Below are positions 60,766 through 64,000 of a stretch of 64,000 nucleotides of DNA, piece after piece (position 1 is the first letter of the stretch; every line of letters begins with the position of its first letter). The notes under the pieces were generated by a model that made no database searches, had not been told where the DNA came from, and saw only the letters and a program-made list of their open reading frames with translations. This DNA is from Paracoccus sp. M683 (GTDB lineage: Bacteria > Pseudomonadota > Alphaproteobacteria > Rhodobacterales > Rhodobacteraceae). The stretch is from NCBI RefSeq assembly GCF_007096355.1, contig NZ_VKDF01000002.1:62001-126000 (forward strand), written 5' to 3'. A program made the position numbers and the translations under genes.

Positions 60766-62289
60766 ATGAATGACCTGACCCTGATCGCCGCCACCGGCGC
60801 GGAACTGCCCGCCCCCTTCAAGGGCCGCCACCTGATCGACGGCGCATGGCTGGGCAGCGCGGATGGCGCAACCTTTGACCGTATCTCGCCCGCGCATGGG
60901 GTGCTGGTCAGCCGTTCCGCCAAGGGCGGCGAGGCGGAAACCCTTGCGGCCATCGCCGCCGCCCGCGCCGCCTTTGACAAGGGCGATTGGGCGTTTTCAT
61001 CGGGCAAGGACCGCGCCGCGATCCTGAACCGCGTGGCCGACCTGATCGACCGCGAGCGTGAGCGGATCGCCCGGATCGAGGTGCTGGAATCCGGCAAGCC
61101 CATCGCGCAGGCGAGGGGCGAGATCGAGGGCGCTGCCGATATCTGGCGCTATGCCGCCGCATTGGCGCGGATGATCCACGGCGACAGCGCGAATTCCTTG
61201 GGCGCCGACATGCTGGGGCTGGTGCTGAAGGAACCGATCGGCGTGGCGGCGATGATCACGCCGTGGAATTTCCCCTTCCTGATCGTCAGCCAGAAACTGC
61301 CCTTCGCGCTGGCCGCTGGCTGCACGGCGGTTGTCAAACCCTCGGAAATGACGCCCTCGACTACGGTCATCCTTGGCGAATTGCTGCAAGAGGCCGGTCT
61401 GCCTGCCGGGGTCTGCAATATCGTGCTGGGCTATGGCGATCCGGTGGGGGCGATCATGTCCAGCCATCCCGATGTGGATATGGTCAGCTTCACCGGCTCG
61501 ACCGGGGTGGGCAAGCGCATCGTCGCGGCGGCCGCAGGCACGCTGAAAAAGGTGTCGCTGGAACTGGGGGGCAAGAACCCTCAGGTCATCTTCCCCGATG
61601 CCGATCTGGATGCGGCGGCGGATGCGATCACCTTTGGTATCTATTTCAACGCCGGTGAGTGCTGCAATTCCGGCAGCCGCATCATCGTGCATGAGGACGT
61701 GGCCGAGGCGCTGACCGCCCGCATCGCCGAACTGTCGCGCAAGGTGCCCTTCGGCGATCCGCTCAGCGATGCCACGCAGGTCGGCGCGATCATTTCCGAT
61801 GATCATCTGGCCAAGATCGACGGCTATGTGAAGGGCGCGCAGGCGGCGGGGGCCAAGGTCGTCATCGGCGGCGGCGTGCTGGCCGTGCCGGCGATGGAGG
61901 CGGGGCGCTTCTATCAGCCGACCGTGGTCAGCGGCGTCACGCCCGACATGGCCATCGCGCGCGAGGAAGTCTTCGGCCCGGTCCTGTCGGTCCTGACCTT
62001 CCGCACCGAAGCCGAGGCGATCCAACTGGCCAATGACGCGTCCTTCGGCCTGTCCGCCGGCGTCTGGAGCCGCGATGTCCATACCTGCCTGAACTTTGCC
62101 CGCCGGGTGCGGGCGGGCACGGTCTGGACCAACACCTGGATGGACGGCTTTGCAGAACTGCCCTTTGGCGGCGTCAAGGAAAGCGGGTTGGGCCGGGAAT
62201 TGGGCCGTTTCGGGATCGAGGAATATCTGGAACTGAAAACCGTGCAGATGCGTGTCGCCCGTGGCCGCAATAACTGGGTCCGGGGATGA
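60766..62289 (+). CDS. aldehyde dehydrogenase
   Basis: This 507-residue NAD(P)-dependent enzyme oxidises an aldehyde to the acid. Key residues: P-W-N-F-P (cofactor loop), F-T-G-S-T-G-V-G, Glu266 in L-E-L-G-G-K and nucleophile Cys300 in N-A-G-E-C-C-N-S-G; E-E-V-F-G-P-V-L follows. It belongs to the broad-substrate betaine/lactaldehyde-like ALDHs rather than CoA-acylating ones. Last gene of the operon, three bases after the hydratase stop and 14 bases from the convergent lacI-type stop. Confidence 0.92.
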   Translation: MNDLTLIAATGAELPAPFKGRHLIDGAWLGSADGATFDRISPAHGVLVSRSAKGGEAETLAAIAAARAAFDKGDWAFSSGKDRAAILNRVADLIDRERERIARIEVLESGKPIAQARGEIEGAADIWRYAAALARMIHGDSANSLGADMLGLVLKEPIGVAAMITPWNFPFLIVSQKLPFALAAGCTAVVKPSEMTPSTTVILGELLQEAGLPAGVCNIVLGYGDPVGAIMSSHPDVDMVSFTGSTGVGKRIVAAAAGTLKKVSLELGGKNPQVIFPDADLDAAADAITFGIYFNAGECCNSGSRIIVHEDVAEALTARIAELSRKVPFGDPLSDATQVGAIISDDHLAKIDGYVKGAQAAGAKVVIGGGVLAVPAMEAGRFYQPTVVSGVTPDMAIAREEVFGPVLSVLTFRTEAEAIQLANDASFGLSAGVWSRDVHTCLNFARRVRAGTVWTNTWMDGFAELPFGGVKESGLGRELGRFGIEEYLELKTVQMRVARGRNNWVRG

Positions 62290-62303
62290 AACCGGCCCGC
62301 GCC

Positions 62304-63326
62304 TTACCGGAAATCTGGCAAGGGGGGCAGCAGCACTTGCAGCTTGCCCGCATCCTCGCCCGCCATGGAACGCAGCAGCGTTTCGCCCATGGCGCGTCCG
62401 GTCAAGCGCAGATCCTCGTGGAAGGTGTCAAAGCGCGGGCGCATCAGGTCGATGACACGACCGGCGCGCTTGGCCACCACGTCGATGTCGCGGCCGACGA
62501 CAAGACCCTGATCCTCGATGGCGGCCATGGCGATCATCGCCGCGATCTCGCCCACGCAGACGATGCCATCGGGCCGGTCGGGCTGGCTGATGCGGCGGTG
62601 CATCCAGGCCAGGGATTCATCCTGCGGGCTGTCCAGATGAATGTCGCCGGGGATCTCGCAATCGGCACCCGCCTTGCGCGCCGCATCGACAGCACCCCAA
62701 CGCAGGTGCTGGGCAAAGGAATACTTGTCGGGCGGCAGCACGATCAGCAAGCGGCGGCGCCCCTTGGACAAAAGCCGCTCGACCGCCTGGCGGGCAAAAG
62801 CCTCGTTGTCGAAATCCACGAAAGGATGCGGGGTCGTGAATTCGGTGCGCCCGTGGCAGACAAAGGGAAAGCCCTGCTCGGTCAGAAAGCGGACACGGGG
62901 ATCGAACAGCTCGGTCCGGTTGAAGATCACGCCGTCGCCCAAACGGCCCTCGACGATCTGACGGATGCTGGTCAGCCGGTCGCGTTCAAGGATGTCTGGA
63001 AACAGGGTCACGGAATAGCCGGTCCCGGCCAGCGCCTCGCTGAGGCCGCCAATCATCTCATGCGTGAAGCTGAGAAATTCGTGGTCGAGGTTCAGCAGCA
63101 GCTGCACGACCTTGGTGCGCCCGGTGCGCAGCCTTTGCGCCGCGCGGTCGGGCACATAGCCAAGGCGCGTCGCGGTTTCGGCCACCAGCGCGCGCGTGCT
63201 GGCGGCGATTCGCGGATCGTTGGACAGCGCCCGCGACACGGTTGTAACGGCCAGCCCCGTTTCCGCAGCGATCGTTCGCAGCGTGATCCGGGTTCGGGTC
63301 GCGGAAGGAAGGGACGCTTCGGGCAG
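62304..63326 (-). CDS. LacI-family transcriptional regulator (apparent CTG start)
   Basis: This 340-residue sugar-responsive repressor has a DNA-binding domain at residues ~14-65 (I-T-L-R-T-I-A-A-E-T-G-L-A-V-T-T-V-S-R-A-L-S), then a periplasmic-binding-protein-like sensor domain to the end. No ATG, GTG or TTG lies before the helix-turn-helix; the first GTG (63239) is inside it and would delete it. CTG at 63326 has AGAGG six bases upstream and gives the normal 340-residue length, so I use it. A true CTG start would limit expression; a sequence error is the alternative. It is divergent from a sugar-binding protein gene and convergent with the ALDH gene. Confidence 0.8.
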   Translation of the reverse strand: MPEASLPSATRTRITLRTIAAETGLAVTTVSRALSNDPRIAASTRALVAETATRLGYVPDRAAQRLRTGRTKVVQLLLNLDHEFLSFTHEMIGGLSEALAGTGYSVTLFPDILERDRLTSIRQIVEGRLGDGVIFNRTELFDPRVRFLTEQGFPFVCHGRTEFTTPHPFVDFDNEAFARQAVERLLSKGRRRLLIVLPPDKYSFAQHLRWGAVDAARKAGADCEIPGDIHLDSPQDESLAWMHRRISQPDRPDGIVCVGEIAAMIAMAAIEDQGLVVGRDIDVVAKRAGRVIDLMRPRFDTFHEDLRLTGRAMGETLLRSMAGEDAGKLQVLLPPLPDFR

Positions 63327-63466
63327 GGTGGACCTCTGACTGGTTGCCGAATCGAGGTTACGTCAGGAATGTGCAACGATACAACAATTTTCCTTCGCCG
63401 CGGCGCAGCGACGGATAACCCTGCAATCATTAAACTTTCCGTGCTGCGATGGCGAAAAGTTTTTTG

Positions 63467-63496
63467 TTGACGAGTCGGTGGATTATAACGTTTTAA
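63467..63496 (+). promoter_or_regulatory. candidate promoter for the sugar-binding protein gene
   Basis: TTGACG (63467-63472), 18 bases, TTTTAA (63491-63496), about 50 bases before the ATG at 63545. The -10 region is inside the palindrome at 63481-63498, so a bound repressor would block RNA polymerase. Confidence 0.4.
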
Positions 63497-63498
63497 TC
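63481..63498. promoter_or_regulatory. LacI-type operator
   Basis: GATTATAACGTTTTAATC is a palindrome with only one mismatched pair (T/T at the fifth and fourteenth-type positions) around a central CG. Aligned at the CG with the site at 57376-57391, 13 of 18 bases agree. It lies between the divergent regulator and binding-protein genes. Confidence 0.5.
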
Positions 63499-63544
63499 TG
63501 GCATGCCCCGAGGAGACGGGGTTGATATAACCGGGAGGAGCAAG

Positions 63545-64000
63545 ATGAAATTCTTCGGTAAGGCCGGCGTATCGGCCATGGCATTGACGATGGCCCTGGC
63601 CGCGACCGCGCAGGCAGAGGATGTCGAGGTGCTGCACTGGTGGACGGCCGGCGGCGAGGCAGCGGCGCTGAACGTGCTGAAAGACGACCTGCAAGCCCAG
63701 GGGATCGGCTGGCTGGATATGCCGGTGGCCGGCGGCGGCGGCGAAGCGGCGATGACCGCGCTGCGCGCCCGTGTCACGGCTGGCGATGCGCCGACCGCTG
63801 TGCAGATGCTGGGCTTTGACATTCTGGACTGGGCGAACCAGCCCGACGTTCTGGCCGATCTCAGCGCCGTCGCCACGGCCGAGAACTGGGATGCGGTGAT
63901 CCCTGCGGCGATCCAGAAATTCAGCAAGCCGAACGGCACCTGGATCGCGGCGCCCGTGAACGTGCATTCGACCAACTGGGTCTGGGCCAACAAGGCCGTC
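63545..64000 (+). CDS. sugar ABC transporter substrate-binding protein, 3'-truncated by window edge
   Basis: The first 152 residues of a family 1 extracellular solute-binding protein are present; the frame is open at the window end. The signal peptide covers ~24 residues (cleavage near A-Q-A-E-D). [14 protein letters not shown] and G-D-A-P-T-A-V-Q-M follow, typical of glucose/mannose-type (CUT1) binding proteins. GGAGGAG lies before ATG 63545. Permease and ATPase genes are expected just beyond the window. The promoter-embedded palindrome implies control by the divergent LacI-type repressor. Confidence 0.88.
   Translation, partial: MKFFGKAGVSAMALTMALAATAQAEDVEVLHWWTAGGEAAALNVLKDDLQAQGIGWLDMPVAGGGGEAAMTALRARVTAGDAPTAVQMLGFDILDWANQPDVLADLSAVATAENWDAVIPAAIQKFSKPNGTWIAAPVNVHSTNWVWANKAV

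Noticed and set aside
63371..63385. Possible additional LacI operator (GTGCAACGATACAAC) near the regulator gene
   Set aside because: Only partial dyad symmetry around the CG; too weak compared with the site at 63481-63498.

Overview
This 64 kb window is GC-rich and densely coded. Overlapping stop/start codons are common (ATGA, GTGA, TTGA). Gene content fits an alphaproteobacterium of the Rhodobacteraceae, most probably Paracoccus or a close relative: IalB-family protein, Anbu, MaeB malic enzyme with phosphotransacetylase tail, DUF5928 glycosyltransferase, NodH-like sulfotransferase. The assignment rests on recognised protein families, not on a marker gene. No rRNA, tRNA, CRISPR array, insertion sequence or prophage was seen.

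Layout. 1-8.3 kb is mostly housekeeping: the 3' part of a Gfo/Idh/MocA oxidoreductase, a YaiI/DUF188 gene coupled to dapD, a LOG-family hydrolase, a divergent EamA exporter/MarR pair with a palindromic operator, rlmN followed by a broken tyrosine-phosphatase-like gene, an IalB-like protein, asparaginase and a small lipoprotein. 8.6-19.8 kb is a surface-polysaccharide locus: ABC-2 permease, cysQ, a kdsB-like gene, galU, galE, two paralogous glycosyltransferases, a GT14/DUF5928 glycosyltransferase, a two-module sulfotransferase and a phosphohexomutase. CysQ (PAP phosphatase) next to a PAPS-dependent sulfotransferase suggests a sulfated glycan.

20-46.9 kb holds mixed functions: a hybrid histidine kinase, a SnoaL/GNAT/nitrilase operon, arfB-NUDIX, a PiT transporter, pncA-pncB (NAD salvage), an SLC13 transporter, trhO coupled to a small glycosyltransferase, maeB, an MFS transporter, a secreted hydratase-like protein, Anbu, a ureohydrolase, a Tat-exported CpdB-like nucleotidase, GNAT-SulP, an iron-complex-type ABC importer, a divergent methyltransferase and DoxX. 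Structured repeats occur at 35.5 and 37.3 kb, with a degenerate copy at 6.2 kb.

47.2-57.3 kb is an envelope block: lemA, DUF2207, a PAN-domain alpha-2-macroglobulin with an intact thioester, and pbpC. 57.3-64 kb is a sugar-regulated catabolic block. A strong promoter carrying two LacI-type palindromes precedes a four-gene operon (Gfo/Idh oxidoreductase, CoA-transferase, enoyl-CoA hydratase, aldehyde dehydrogenase). Convergent to it is a LacI regulator that appears to use a CTG start. Divergent from the regulator is a sugar-binding protein gene, cut by the window edge, with a related palindrome at its promoter. This block is the best candidate for an undescribed pathway.
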